The notes beneath the pieces were generated by a model. It saw nothing but the letters and a program-made list of their open reading frames with translations. It had not been told where the DNA came from and made no database searches. The translations under genes were made by a program, and so were the position numbers. Below are positions 32,949 through 41,937 of a stretch of DNA of 64,000 nt, piece by piece. The DNA comes from Candidatus Polarisedimenticolia bacterium (GTDB taxonomy: Bacteria; Acidobacteriota; Polarisedimenticolia; Gp22-AA2), in the NCBI GenBank assembly GCA_036001465.1, contig DASYUH010000013.1, positions 1 to 64,000 of the forward strand, in the 5' to 3' direction. Positions within the stretch are counted from its first letter, which is position 1, and the number at the start of each line of letters is the position of its first letter.

Positions 32949-33205
32949 CGCGTCGCCCCCTTGCCGCCCGCCTTCCTGACGAACAGCCCGTATTCCGCTC
33001 CCTGCTGCGTGTGGCCCAGATACTCGTGTCCCGTCGACCGGCACCATGCCGGCATGTCGATCAGGATCACCCGATCATCCGAGACGACCTTCAGGATTCG
33101 GCCGGTCTCCATCTTCCGGATCCGCTCGGCCGTCTTGATGATCGGCACGGGACAGTAGAGGCCGACGGTGTCGAGCACATCGTCCGCCTGCGTGGCGTCG
33201 CGCAT
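32945..33205 (-). CDS. TusA-family sulfurtransferase
   Basis: The 86-residue protein carries the TusA signature C-P-x-P in DTVGLYCPVPIIKTAERIRKM, where the Cys carries persulfide sulfur. The rest of the two-layer fold is present (ILKVVSDDRVILIDMPAWC). Family members relay sulfur to tRNA thiolases, molybdenum enzymes or selenium pathways. The stop overlaps the PP-loop ATPase start, so it is the likely sulfur donor for that protein. A palindromic element lies between it and the upstream M28 gene. Confidence 0.88.
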   Translation of the reverse strand: MRDATQADDVLDTVGLYCPVPIIKTAERIRKMETGRILKVVSDDRVILIDMPAWCRSTGHEYLGHTQQGAEYGLFVRKAGGKGATR

Positions 33206-33253
33206 GGCACGGCATCTTAACAAAGGAAGGAGCCCCGGGGCAACGCGCGCGCC

Positions 33254-33284
33254 GGGAGCCTGTCCGAGCAGGGGGCGGGCTCCC
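33254..33284. repeat. Palindromic element, second copy
   Basis: GGGAGCC at 33254-33260 pairs with GGCTCCC at 33278-33284. The left arm contains ggagcctgtccg, shared with the elements at 18877 and 41606. A CTAG just to the right (33294-33297) supplies the stop of the minus-strand M28 gene. Confidence 0.5.
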
Positions 33285-33294
33285 AGGAGCCCTG

Positions 33295-35514
33295 CTAGGG
33301 GGCCCGCGCGGGGCCGAGGAGGCGGTGGGCCCCTTCGATTGTCCCGTGGTGCACGATCACCTTGGGGCCATCCGCGACCGGAGCGAGTCCCATGAGGTCC
33401 GCCGCGAAATCGGCACGCAGCTCGACCAGGAGATCGCCTCCCCCCGGCACCAGGAGCCGGAAGGTCCCTACCGGATCGCGCCGGGGGATGACTTCCGTGA
33501 AGGTGTAACGGTGGCGCAGCTCGTCTCCCCTCCCGGGCACGCGGAATCCGGAGCTCGAGGTGAACACGTAGCTGATCCGATCGGTCGGGATCGGCGCCTT
33601 GAGGCGCGTCGTGACGACCTTCTCCTCGACCGCTTCGCCCGACGAGACTTCCGCCGCGAACTCGACGCGGCCCGAGGGGAAGGGCAGCGGGATCCGGTCG
33701 CTGGTCTCGTCCCGGGGCAGGACGCGGCCGCCGGACCCGGCGAGCCGCACGCCGCCCAGGTTGTCCCGGGATCGAATCGTGGCGACGGCCTTCTCCGACC
33801 TCAGATCGAGCCGCTGCCGCACGCGCACGACCTGACGGTGCCGGTCGTCGTAGGGAGCGAGGATCGAGTTGATCGCCGTGAGCGCCAGGGCCAGCGCCAG
33901 TGCCGTGACGCCGACGTGTCGCCCCGACAGCCACCACCAGAACCGGCTGTGAAGGCAATCCTGGAACGACGCCACGTGCGCCACGTAGAGGACGAGCGGC
34001 AGGGTCAGTGAGAAGGCGACCGCGAACAACAGCGGCAGGGACAGGGACACACCCCCCAGATCGACGAGCGTGTGGTAGTCCTCCAGGCTCATGAGGAGCG
34101 TCAGGGGCGCCGCCGCCGCGAGCCCGAGCGCCAGCTTCCGCCCGGTGTTCTTCAGGAAGGGCGAAACCAGGAACGCCAGGACCGGCGCCGCCATGATCGC
34201 CGCGGGCTCTGGCCAACCGAAATGAAGCGAGGCGGCCACGCACCCCGCCGGAATCAGGTAGGCGGCGGCCAGATACGGGCCGGGTTCCACGGTCGGTTTG
34301 ATGCGCCGGAACAGGTTGAGAGCCACCCAGCCGGTCAGGAGGGACCAGGCCATCGCCTGGGCCACGTGCAGCCCATGATGGGCCGTCCACGGGTAACGCA
34401 CCCCGTGAACGATCTCCATGAGCCGCTCCGACAGGAACAGCCCGGACAGGCCGATGGCGGTCGCGGCGGACGTGACGATGATGACGCGCAGGGTCTCGGC
34501 TATCGCGCGCGGCCGGGCGACGTCCCGGATCCGCCAGAGCGCGAGCAGGACCCACCCCAGCAGGGCCGCCCAGGCGACGGACAGCAGCGCCACGGACGGC
34601 AGGATGAAGCCGCGGCCGAATACCTGAATCGGCAGGTAATGCGGGTCGTCGGTCGCATCGAGGGATCCGGTATCCAGGTCCTGCAGAATGCGATTGACGA
34701 CCCGCACCGCCCTGTCAAGCGCCTTTCTGCGCACACCTCCGACGCTGTCCTCGACCGTGTGGTAGGTCCAGGCGGGATAGGTTCCCAGGAGCAGGAACGC
34801 CGGGATCTGGCGATCCAGGAACGGCTCGTGGTCCGAGGAGAAGGGCAGGTCGAGGAATCGCGGCGCCAGGGTCCAGAGCGGGCGGGAGGCAACCCCCTTC
34901 ACCCTCGTCTCCCGGGCGGCGCGCAGCAGGAGCCGCTGGGCCCACAGGGCGGGCGGCCTGGGGACCGGAGCCACCAGGAGATCTCCCCTCCCGACGAGCT
35001 CGAGGGCCATCATCGCCTTCACGTCGGAGAGATCCTCCCGATCGACGTAGAAGCGCGATCCGAGAAGCCCTTCCTCCTCGGCGCAGAAGGAGATGAACAC
35101 GTAGGTCAGCCGGTGGGGCCTCCGCGCCAGGGCCCGGGCCGCTTCGATGAGCACCGCGACGCCCGAGGCATCATCGTTGGCTCCCGGCACCGAATCGCTC
35201 GCCGAGTCGTGGTGCGCCGCCACGATGATCGTCGCGGGCGACGTGCCCGCGAGCCGCCCGATGACGTTGCCGGAGCCGACCGATCGCTCGCCGTCCTTGT
35301 AGGGGGCCACCGCGACCTCCTGGACGGACACCGCGACGCCGGCTTCCTCCAGTCGGGAGCGCACGTACTCGGCGGCCTGCCGTTCCCCCTCGGTCCCGGT
35401 CTTGCGCGGGCCGATACTCCGGGCGAGCGCCACCACGTGGCGGAAGGCCGCGTCCCCGGCGGCAGAGGAGTCCACCTCATCGGCCAGGACGGGATGAGCC
35501 ACCGCGAGCGCCAC
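33295..35514 (-). CDS. Membrane-anchored M28-family peptidase
   Basis: The protein has about 739 residues. The N-terminal M28 domain has VAAHHDSASDSVPGANDDASGVAVLIEAAR, CAEEEGLLGSRFY and the late TYHTVEDS, matching zinc ligands of the family. A C-terminal half with eight or more membrane helices (about 300-560) and a final extracytoplasmic beta-rich domain resembles the ER/vacuolar M28 type. The GTG at 35514 is the first standard start, but it cuts a clear signal peptide whose coding continues upstream in frame. AGGAGG at 35565-35570 then precedes an AUU (35562) or CUG (35550), so the true start is probably non-standard. The product should face the periplasm. Confidence 0.85.
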   Translation of the reverse strand: MALAVAHPVLADEVDSSAAGDAAFRHVVALARSIGPRKTGTEGERQAAEYVRSRLEEAGVAVSVQEVAVAPYKDGERSVGSGNVIGRLAGTSPATIIVAAHHDSASDSVPGANDDASGVAVLIEAARALARRPHRLTYVFISFCAEEEGLLGSRFYVDREDLSDVKAMMALELVGRGDLLVAPVPRPPALWAQRLLLRAARETRVKGVASRPLWTLAPRFLDLPFSSDHEPFLDRQIPAFLLLGTYPAWTYHTVEDSVGGVRRKALDRAVRVVNRILQDLDTGSLDATDDPHYLPIQVFGRGFILPSVALLSVAWAALLGWVLLALWRIRDVARPRAIAETLRVIIVTSAATAIGLSGLFLSERLMEIVHGVRYPWTAHHGLHVAQAMAWSLLTGWVALNLFRRIKPTVEPGPYLAAAYLIPAGCVAASLHFGWPEPAAIMAAPVLAFLVSPFLKNTGRKLALGLAAAAPLTLLMSLEDYHTLVDLGGVSLSLPLLFAVAFSLTLPLVLYVAHVASFQDCLHSRFWWWLSGRHVGVTALALALALTAINSILAPYDDRHRQVVRVRQRLDLRSEKAVATIRSRDNLGGVRLAGSGGRVLPRDETSDRIPLPFPSGRVEFAAEVSSGEAVEEKVVTTRLKAPIPTDRISYVFTSSSGFRVPGRGDELRHRYTFTEVIPRRDPVGTFRLLVPGGGDLLVELRADFAADLMGLAPVADGPKVIVHHGTIEGAHRLLGPARAP

Positions 35515-35583
35515 GAGAGCGGCAAGCGCCGGACGTCGTACGAGTCCCAGGGTGGCGACAATAACCTCCTGATTTTCCGATTC

Positions 35584-35612
35584 TTGACTCGCGGGCGGGC
35601 GTAGATTAGCAT
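35584..35612 (+). promoter_or_regulatory. Promoter for the NtrY-like kinase gene
   Basis: TTGACT (5/6), a 17-bp spacer and TAGCAT (4/6) lie 120 bp before the GTG start at 35733. Confidence 0.55.
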
Positions 35613-35732
35613 ACCGATTCGCCTTCGGAGATCGGCAGTCCTCTCCCGATCACGCCATGCAATCGACCGGATGCGCCCCGCCCGGAGGTTCGCCCTGGCC
35701 CGTCCGCACGTTACGCGAGCCGGAATGACCCG

Positions 35733-38700
35733 GTGACCGCCGCCCTCCTGCTGGTCCTCGAAGGGCTCATCCTCCTCATCCTCGGTCTCGACCTGTCGCT
35801 CGGGTTTCTCCTCCTCTCGTCCCCGGTCCGGATCGCGCTGGCGGTGGGCGCTGCGGGCGCCCTCGGCCTGCTGGTGACCCTGGGGCGCCGCATCCCCCGA
35901 ACCCCTCGACCGGCGCTCCTGGTCCTGGCCGCTTCGGGGCTCGTGCTGGCCGTGCTGGGTGCCATGGAGGCTCGCGCCGTCCGCCTCCTCAAGGAACGCT
36001 GGGAAACCGGTGCGAGCGAGCGCCTGGAGGCGCGCGCACGGATTCTCGAGGAGGACTTCCGGCAGTTCCTGGGCGACCTCGTCCGCCCCATCGACCCCGC
36101 CGACGTTCCCGTCGGAGATCGTCGCGCCGCCTTCACCGCCCTGCTCGAGGCGCAACGGCGCAGCCGCCTTCCTGCGGAGCGGCTCGGCTTCTCGATCTAC
36201 GGCGCGGACGGCACGCTCATCGCCTGGCAGGGGAACAGCGCCGGACCGCCCCGGGATGTCCTGTCGATCCCCTGCCCCGGACCTTCGTACGGAACAGGGG
36301 GGGACGCGGCGACGCGGCGCCTCTATGCCGTCCTCTGCTCCGCGGCGGGCGTGCGCTGGGTCGTGGAATTCGCCCTCGATTCGCCACCCGCAGCCGGCTC
36401 GCGCGACGCCGCCACCACGGGATTCGCCTTTCTGCCGCACTGGCACGAGGCCGGTCCCGCCGTCGTGCGCCTGCGCGAGGACCGCGGGGCACAGGACGAC
36501 CTGACGCTTCTGTTCGAACGCCAGGGCGACCGCTACTGGGGACGCCGCGGGAACGAGGGTGGAACGACCCTGGCGTTTCCCCTGCGCGCGCCGTCCGGCG
36601 AGCGCCTGGCGCTCGTCACTCTGCGCGACCGCCTGGTGTCCCAGGAGATTGAAGAGACCCGCCGCCACTTCCGCATCTTTGGCGGACTGGTGCTCGCGGC
36701 CGCGATCCTTCTCGCCTGGCTCCTGCCGCTGCAGAGCGGCGGAATCCGCCCGCGGACCGCTCGCGCCCTGATGGCCAGCGCCGCCGTCTGGACGACGCGC
36801 TGGGCCCTCCTGATCCTCAGCGAGCCGTCCGGCGCGGCGCCTCACGCGGTCTATGAGATCCCGGACGCCTCGTCCTCGATCCTCCTGTCTCTTGTGCGCT
36901 CGCCCGCCGACCTCCTCTTGACGGCCGTGGCCTGCTGCGCCCAGGCGTTCATCCTGCAGCTCGCTCTGGAGAGCCTCGGGCGCCGCGTTCCGGCGCGCCG
37001 GCCGCGGCTGGTTCGCGCCGCCGCGGGGACCGCGGCGATCCTCGTGTTCGCGAGCGTCGTCCACACGCTGCACCTGTTTCTCGATCGGCTGGTCCTCGAC
37101 GTCCGGCTCGATTTCAGCCGGGTCGTTCCCGGCGAGCTCGCCTCCCCCAGGCTGGCGATCCAGGCGGCGCTTTTTCTCTTCGCCCTCGCCGCCGGCCTCC
37201 TGTTTCGCGCCCTGGTGGACGTCGCGCTCCGCCACGGCACGACCGCCGACGATTGGCGCTGGCTCCGCTGGCTTCGAGGCGCCGGCTCCTCAGGCGTCCC
37301 CCGGGCCCTGCGCGCCGCGGCCGCGATCCTGGCGTTGACTCTGGGATACGCCTCGCTGCTCCATCACTCCTACGATCGCCTGCGGCGCGAGACGTTCGAG
37401 GACGAGCTGCGCCCCCTCGTCCTGGAGCAGAAGGCGATGCGCCGGCGCGCGTTGCGGGCCTCGATGTCCCTGGCCCGCGATCCCGATTTTGCTGCGCTGG
37501 CGGCCCTGGCGGCCGAGGCGAAGACCGGCTCGGGGGCGGCCTATCGCCTCTGGCTGGCCACGCCGATCGCCGATCAGGGGCTCGCGTCCTCGGTGCGAAT
37601 CTTCGATGCCGACGGACGTGCGAGCGGCGGCTTCGCCGTCGACTTCGCGCCCACGCTGGACGTCCCGTTCGAGGAGGCGGTTGCGGCCGCCCGAGGAGAC
37701 CTCGTTTCGGTCCCCCCACGACCGGGGACGGCGGTGCGCAAGCCCGTGATCTTCGGATCGCGCTGGGTCGGCGGCACCCGGCACCCGTTGCTGGTCGTCC
37801 TCACCGTGTCGGACGATTACGGCAACCTGCCGATTCTTGGCGACCGGACGGTGGGAGCGGGGCTGTTCCGCGCCGGCATCCGACCACGCGGAAACCCGGA
37901 GCTCCTGCGCTCCGATCCTCTCATGGCCGTCTTCTCGAAGGACATGGTGCGCCTCTACGAGTCGGGAGGGGAGATTCCTCCTCCATCGCCCTCGGCGCGC
38001 GCGGCCCTCGATCGAATCGGACAAGCCTGGGCCACGGACCAGCTCCGTGGGGGCGAGGCCCTGATCCTCTACGTCAGGGGGCCCCAGGAAGTCTTCGCGC
38101 TCGCGTACCTTCACCCGAGCCGCACCGCTCTGCTCGCCTCGTACCTGCGCCTTTTCCTGCTCAACGCCGCCCTGGCGATTCTCGCCGCGGGACTGGCGCG
38201 CGTGATACGACGCACGGCATCGCTGCGGATGCCGCGGCTTCCCACCGTGGCCACTTATTCCGGGCGGCTGGTGGCCCTGTTCCTGCTGGCGGGACTCCTG
38301 CCCCTCCTGACCCTGGCCTTTCTCACGGCCCGCTCGACGACCCTGGGCATCGACCGCGACATCACCACGTCGGGGCTGGCATCGCTTCAAGTCGCACGGC
38401 GCGTCGCCGAGGACTATTTCACCGTCACCCGGCCCGAGGAGGCCGGCTCCCTGGACGACGACGTGGTCTACTGGCTGAGCCGCGTCGTGCGCCAGGACAT
38501 CAACATCTACGTCGGGGCCGAGCTCCTCTCCACCAGCTCGCGCGAGCTGTACAGCTCGGGGCTTCTCAGCCAGCGGCTGAACGGCGAGTCCTACCGGGCG
38601 ATCTACCTGGAGGGGGAGCCGTTCTGGCTGGCGGAGGACCGCACCGTGGGCCTGGACTACCTCACGCTCAGCGCGCCGATGCGCATCGATCGACAGGGCA

Positions 38701-40115
38701 CGATGGGGCTGATCTCGATTCCCCTCCTCGAGCACCGGCACGCCGCAGCCCGGAAGGAAGAGGACGTGCGCGACGCGGTCCTCATCGTCACCTGCTTCGC
38801 CGTGCTCGTGCTGGCGCTCGTGGGGCACGTCCTGGGAGTCCGTGCGTCCCGCCCGATCACGCTCCTGGTAGGCGCCGCGCGGCGCGTGGCGGGCGGGGAT
38901 CTCGACGTGCGTGTCGACGCGACGGCCAGCGACGAGACCGCCCTTCTGGTCGAGGCCTTCAACCGCATGGCCGACTCGCTGCGGCAGCAACGCCAGGACC
39001 TCAGGCGGCACGCCGACTACATCGAGAAAATCCTCAAGAGCGCCACCACGGGAGTCGTGTCGATCGACGGGTCGGGCACGATCATCACCATCAATCCGGC
39101 GGCTCAGGCGCTCCTGGCCGGCGGCGCGGCCGGCCCGGTCCCGGGCGACGACCTGACCCGGCACCTTGCGGGGGAATCCACCCTGGCGCCCCTGCTGCCT
39201 TCCCTGCACCGCTCGCTGGCCGGACGGGTCGAGCGCGAAGTGGAGGTGGCGCTCGCCGCGCGCCGGGGTGCAGCGCGGGCGAGCGCGCCCGCGGACGGGC
39301 CGCGCCGCGTGCGCGCGGTGTTCATCCCGTTCGCTCCGGAGGAGAACCGTCCGCCGGGCCTGATTGTGCTCCTGGAGGACGTGACCGAGATCGTCCGCTC
39401 CGGACGGCTGGCCGCCTGGGCGGAGATGGCGAGGCGCGTGGCGCACGAGATCAAGAACCCTCTCACCCCCATCCTGCTCTCGGTCGAGCACGTGCGCCGC
39501 GTCTTCAAGGCGAGGGATGCCCGATTCGAGCGGGTCCTGGAGGAGTGCCTCGACAACATCCGCAGGCAGGTCGAGGTCCTGCGGCAGATCGCCTTCGAGT
39601 TCTCGACCTACGCCCGCCTGCCCCACCTGAAGCAGGAGCCGGCGCACGTGGGGGCCCTGATCGACGAGGCGCTCGGACCCTACGCTGCGGCCGCGCCCGC
39701 CGGGATCCAGATTCGGCGGGAGGTCCCCGAAAGCCTGCCGGCCGTCCTGGTCGATCGTCCCATCATGATCCGGGCGCTGGTGAACCTGATCGAGAACGCT
39801 CTTCAGGCGATGCCTGAGGGAGGCGCACTGGCCGTCTCGGCCCATGCCGCCGACGGCCCCTCCGGAGAGGCGCGCGTGGCAATCGAGGTGCGCGACACCG
39901 GGTGCGGCATCGCCGAGGCCCTCCTGCCACGGCTGTTCGAGCCGTACTTCTCCACCAAGAGCGGCGGCACCGGTCTCGGGCTGGGCCTCGCCCGCCGGGC
40001 GGTCGAGGAGCACGGCGGCACGCTCGAGCTCCAATCCCGCGAAGGCCAGGGAACGGTCGTGACCCTCGCTTTGCCGGCGGCTCCGGCCGGGGCGGCCACG
40101 GGAGCGGCGTCGTGA
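35733..40115 (+). CDS. Large NtrY-like sensor histidine kinase
   Basis: The 1460-residue membrane protein is about twice the usual NtrY length. Many hydrophobic segments are spread over the first 1035 residues with two or more extracytoplasmic regions between them. A HAMP domain lies at about 1036-1086 and a PAS domain at about 1093-1220. The HisKA motif has phospho-accepting His1238 (RRVAHEIKNPLTPILL). The HATPase domain shows NLIENALQAMPEGG, DTGCGI and GGTGLGLGLA. The start is a GTG at 35733; an ATG just upstream runs into a stop. No response regulator is adjacent. It overlaps the following lipoprotein gene (GTGA), hinting at a joint function. The signal sensed is unknown. Confidence 0.88.
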   Translation: MTAALLLVLEGLILLILGLDLSLGFLLLSSPVRIALAVGAAGALGLLVTLGRRIPRTPRPALLVLAASGLVLAVLGAMEARAVRLLKERWETGASERLEARARILEEDFRQFLGDLVRPIDPADVPVGDRRAAFTALLEAQRRSRLPAERLGFSIYGADGTLIAWQGNSAGPPRDVLSIPCPGPSYGTGGDAATRRLYAVLCSAAGVRWVVEFALDSPPAAGSRDAATTGFAFLPHWHEAGPAVVRLREDRGAQDDLTLLFERQGDRYWGRRGNEGGTTLAFPLRAPSGERLALVTLRDRLVSQEIEETRRHFRIFGGLVLAAAILLAWLLPLQSGGIRPRTARALMASAAVWTTRWALLILSEPSGAAPHAVYEIPDASSSILLSLVRSPADLLLTAVACCAQAFILQLALESLGRRVPARRPRLVRAAAGTAAILVFASVVHTLHLFLDRLVLDVRLDFSRVVPGELASPRLAIQAALFLFALAAGLLFRALVDVALRHGTTADDWRWLRWLRGAGSSGVPRALRAAAAILALTLGYASLLHHSYDRLRRETFEDELRPLVLEQKAMRRRALRASMSLARDPDFAALAALAAEAKTGSGAAYRLWLATPIADQGLASSVRIFDADGRASGGFAVDFAPTLDVPFEEAVAAARGDLVSVPPRPGTAVRKPVIFGSRWVGGTRHPLLVVLTVSDDYGNLPILGDRTVGAGLFRAGIRPRGNPELLRSDPLMAVFSKDMVRLYESGGEIPPPSPSARAALDRIGQAWATDQLRGGEALILYVRGPQEVFALAYLHPSRTALLASYLRLFLLNAALAILAAGLARVIRRTASLRMPRLPTVATYSGRLVALFLLAGLLPLLTLAFLTARSTTLGIDRDITTSGLASLQVARRVAEDYFTVTRPEEAGSLDDDVVYWLSRVVRQDINIYVGAELLSTSSRELYSSGLLSQRLNGESYRAIYLEGEPFWLAEDRTVGLDYLTLSAPMRIDRQGTMGLISIPLLEHRHAAARKEEDVRDAVLIVTCFAVLVLALVGHVLGVRASRPITLLVGAARRVAGGDLDVRVDATASDETALLVEAFNRMADSLRQQRQDLRRHADYIEKILKSATTGVVSIDGSGTIITINPAAQALLAGGAAGPVPGDDLTRHLAGESTLAPLLPSLHRSLAGRVEREVEVALAARRGAARASAPADGPRRVRAVFIPFAPEENRPPGLIVLLEDVTEIVRSGRLAAWAEMARRVAHEIKNPLTPILLSVEHVRRVFKARDARFERVLEECLDNIRRQVEVLRQIAFEFSTYARLPHLKQEPAHVGALIDEALGPYAAAAPAGIQIRREVPESLPAVLVDRPIMIRALVNLIENALQAMPEGGALAVSAHAADGPSGEARVAIEVRDTGCGIAEALLPRLFEPYFSTKSGGTGLGLGLARRAVEEHGGTLELQSREGQGTVVTLALPAAPAGAATGAAS

Positions 40116-41821
40116 CTTCCCGGTCCGTCGGCCGGGTGATACGGGTCCTCATCGCGCTCTCCCTAGTCGCTCTTGCGGCGGGCTGCGAAAAGGAGACCCA
40201 CCGGGCGGCGCGCAGGACGTTCCAGGAGATCCTGGCGGCGGACCTGAAGGACGACGATCGGGCGGCCGCGCTCGAAGCGTTCGTGCGGGACTTTCCGGAG
40301 CACAAGACGAATCCGTACCTGGCGCGCGCCTGCGGCCTGCTGGCCGATCACCACGCCCGCGCCGGCCGCGCCGATATCGCGGCGTCGTGGTACGAACGGG
40401 CGATCCGGGCCGTGCCCGACGACCCCGACCTGCTCAATGCCCTCGGATACCACTATGCCCAGAACGGAATGAACCTGGACCGGGCGGTGACCGTCCTGGA
40501 GCAGGCCGTCCGCCTCGCCGAGTCGCGCCAGTACCCACCCCGAAGGCAGGGTTTCATCAAGGACTCCCTGGGGTGGGCGTACCGCATGCGGGGAGACCTG
40601 CCGCTCTCGGTCGCCCTGCTCGAGGAGGCGGCGCGTCTCGCCCCGGGCGTGCCGATCATCCGGGAACACCTGGCCGGGGCCTACCACGCCCTCGGAGAGC
40701 GCGACAAGGCGGTGTCGGTCTACCTCGAGCTCTACGTGGAGGGGCGCGCCACCCGCGCCGATCTGGGCGCCGCCATCCGGAGCCTCGGACGCGAAGGCGG
40801 GCCGGCTTACGCGCGCCAGGTGGAACGCCACCTCGCGGAAGGCCTGCGCGGCATCATGGAGGCCGATCGGCGTGCAGCCCGGGCGGTCGGGGCGGACCTG
40901 GTCACGCTCGTCTCCGCCGATGGTCTGAGGCTCGCCGCATCGCTCTTCCGTCCCCGCACCGATGAGCGGCGCCCGGTCGGTGGCGTCCTCCTGCTCCACC
41001 CCCTCGGCTCCAGCCGCGCGGCGTGCACCTCCCAGGCATCCGCCCTGGTCGCCCGCGGCCTGATGGTGCTCAGCCTCGATCTGCGAGGTCATGGGGCCAG
41101 CGTCAGCGAGACCGTCCCGGATTCGCACGCCTTCAGCGCCCGGCTGGATTCCAATCTCGACGCCTCCGATCAGGACGCCCAGGCCGCCCTGGCGTTCCTG
41201 GCACATCAGCCGCGGGTCGACCCGTCCCGAATCGGCGTGGTTGGAGGAGGTCTGGGAGCGCTCGTGGCGGCGCGGACCGTTCGTGCCGAAGGGGCGCCGG
41301 ACCGGACCGGTGTCGTCTCCGTTCCAGGTCCGCGGGCGCTCGTCCTTCGGTCCCCCTGGGGACGCGCCGACGCGTACCGGCGCCTGCTGGCCGGGTTCGA
41401 TCCGCGCTTCGTCCTGCTGGTCGCGGGTGCCGAGGAAGGGGGCGCGCTGGCGACGGTCCGGGCGCTCGCCGGCGCCGACGGATCCTACGGGCCGAGGAGC
41501 CTCGTCGTCGAAGGCCCCGGGGGGCACTACGATTTTGACGAGTCCAATCCCGACATCGACGGTTCCGTGGCCGACTTCCTGGTCGAGCGCCTCCTGCCCG
41601 GGGGCCAGGAGCCCGTCCGAATACCCGGACAGGCTCCTAGATCGACTCGAGAAGCCGGTGGCTCGGCGGAGCGTCGAGAAGGGCCGAGCGCTTCTGCGCC
41701 AGGGCCTTCCCCTCCCGGTCCTCCTGGGAGGAGAAACGGTCGCGGTAGTCGCGATTCACCCAGCGCACTTCGGCGTGGTACTCGGCGGGGTCCTCCAGGC
41801 TGCGCAGGAGGACCTGGTTGA
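40112..41821 (+). CDS. TPR lipoprotein with degenerate alpha/beta-hydrolase domain; stop apparently lost
   Basis: The protein has 569 residues as read. It has a lipoprotein signal with lipobox LAAGC (Cys about residue 24), TPR-like helices (about 60-250) and an alpha/beta-hydrolase domain (about 270-500: LLLHPLGSSRA, LDLRGHGAS). The nucleophile elbow expected as G-x-S-x-G reads G-G-G-L-G at 378-382, so the catalytic Ser is replaced by Gly380; a late His (GPGGHYDFD) remains. Codon 499 is CAG where related elements have TAG; beyond it the frame runs 71 residues through the opposite-strand gene. It is coupled to the sensor kinase by a GTGA overlap. Function unknown; possibly binding rather than hydrolysis. 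Confidence 0.78.
   Translation: MTSRSVGRVIRVLIALSLVALAAGCEKETHRAARRTFQEILAADLKDDDRAAALEAFVRDFPEHKTNPYLARACGLLADHHARAGRADIAASWYERAIRAVPDDPDLLNALGYHYAQNGMNLDRAVTVLEQAVRLAESRQYPPRRQGFIKDSLGWAYRMRGDLPLSVALLEEAARLAPGVPIIREHLAGAYHALGERDKAVSVYLELYVEGRATRADLGAAIRSLGREGGPAYARQVERHLAEGLRGIMEADRRAARAVGADLVTLVSADGLRLAASLFRPRTDERRPVGGVLLLHPLGSSRAACTSQASALVARGLMVLSLDLRGHGASVSETVPDSHAFSARLDSNLDASDQDAQAALAFLAHQPRVDPSRIGVVGGGLGALVAARTVRAEGAPDRTGVVSVPGPRALVLRSPWGRADAYRRLLAGFDPRFVLLVAGAEEGGALATVRALAGADGSYGPRSLVVEGPGGHYDFDESNPDIDGSVADFLVERLLPGGQEPVRIPGQAPRSTREAGGSAERREGPSASAPGPSPPGPPGRRNGRGSRDSPSALRRGTRRGPPGCAGGPG
41606..41640. repeat. Palindromic element, third copy, with one stop changed
   Basis: AGGAGCC (41607)/GGCTCCT (41632) and GTCCG/CGGAC form a near-perfect stem around AATAC. 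The right end is CTAG and gives the stop of the minus-strand monooxygenase-like gene. The left end is CCAG instead of the CTAG seen at 18877, which removes the plus-strand stop. Confidence 0.6.
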
Positions 41822-41927
41822 TGAAGCCGCGCGCGCGCCGCATCAGGGCGGTCCATTCCTGCTGCTGAGCCTCGAACTCCTGCTCCTTGCCGCTTTTCAC
41901 CCGAAAGGTGACCTGGTCGACGATCAT
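41637..41927 (-). CDS. Antibiotic biosynthesis monooxygenase-like (ABM) small protein
   Basis: The 96-residue protein resembles the dimeric ferredoxin-like ABM fold: an opening strand (MIVDQVTFRVKSGKEQEFE), a helix, then GFINQVLLRSLEDPAEYHAEVRWVNRDYRDRF. Such proteins include small oxygenases and heme-degrading enzymes, and many of unknown role. The ATG follows GGAGAG. It lies 10 bp after a secreted protein gene, at the possible end of the long trp transcript. Its 3' end is overlapped by the read-through tail of the convergent lipoprotein gene. Confidence 0.75.
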   Translation of the reverse strand: MIVDQVTFRVKSGKEQEFEAQQQEWTALMRRARGFINQVLLRSLEDPAEYHAEVRWVNRDYRDRFSSQEDREGKALAQKRSALLDAPPSHRLLESI

Positions 41928-41937
41928 GAACGCTCTC

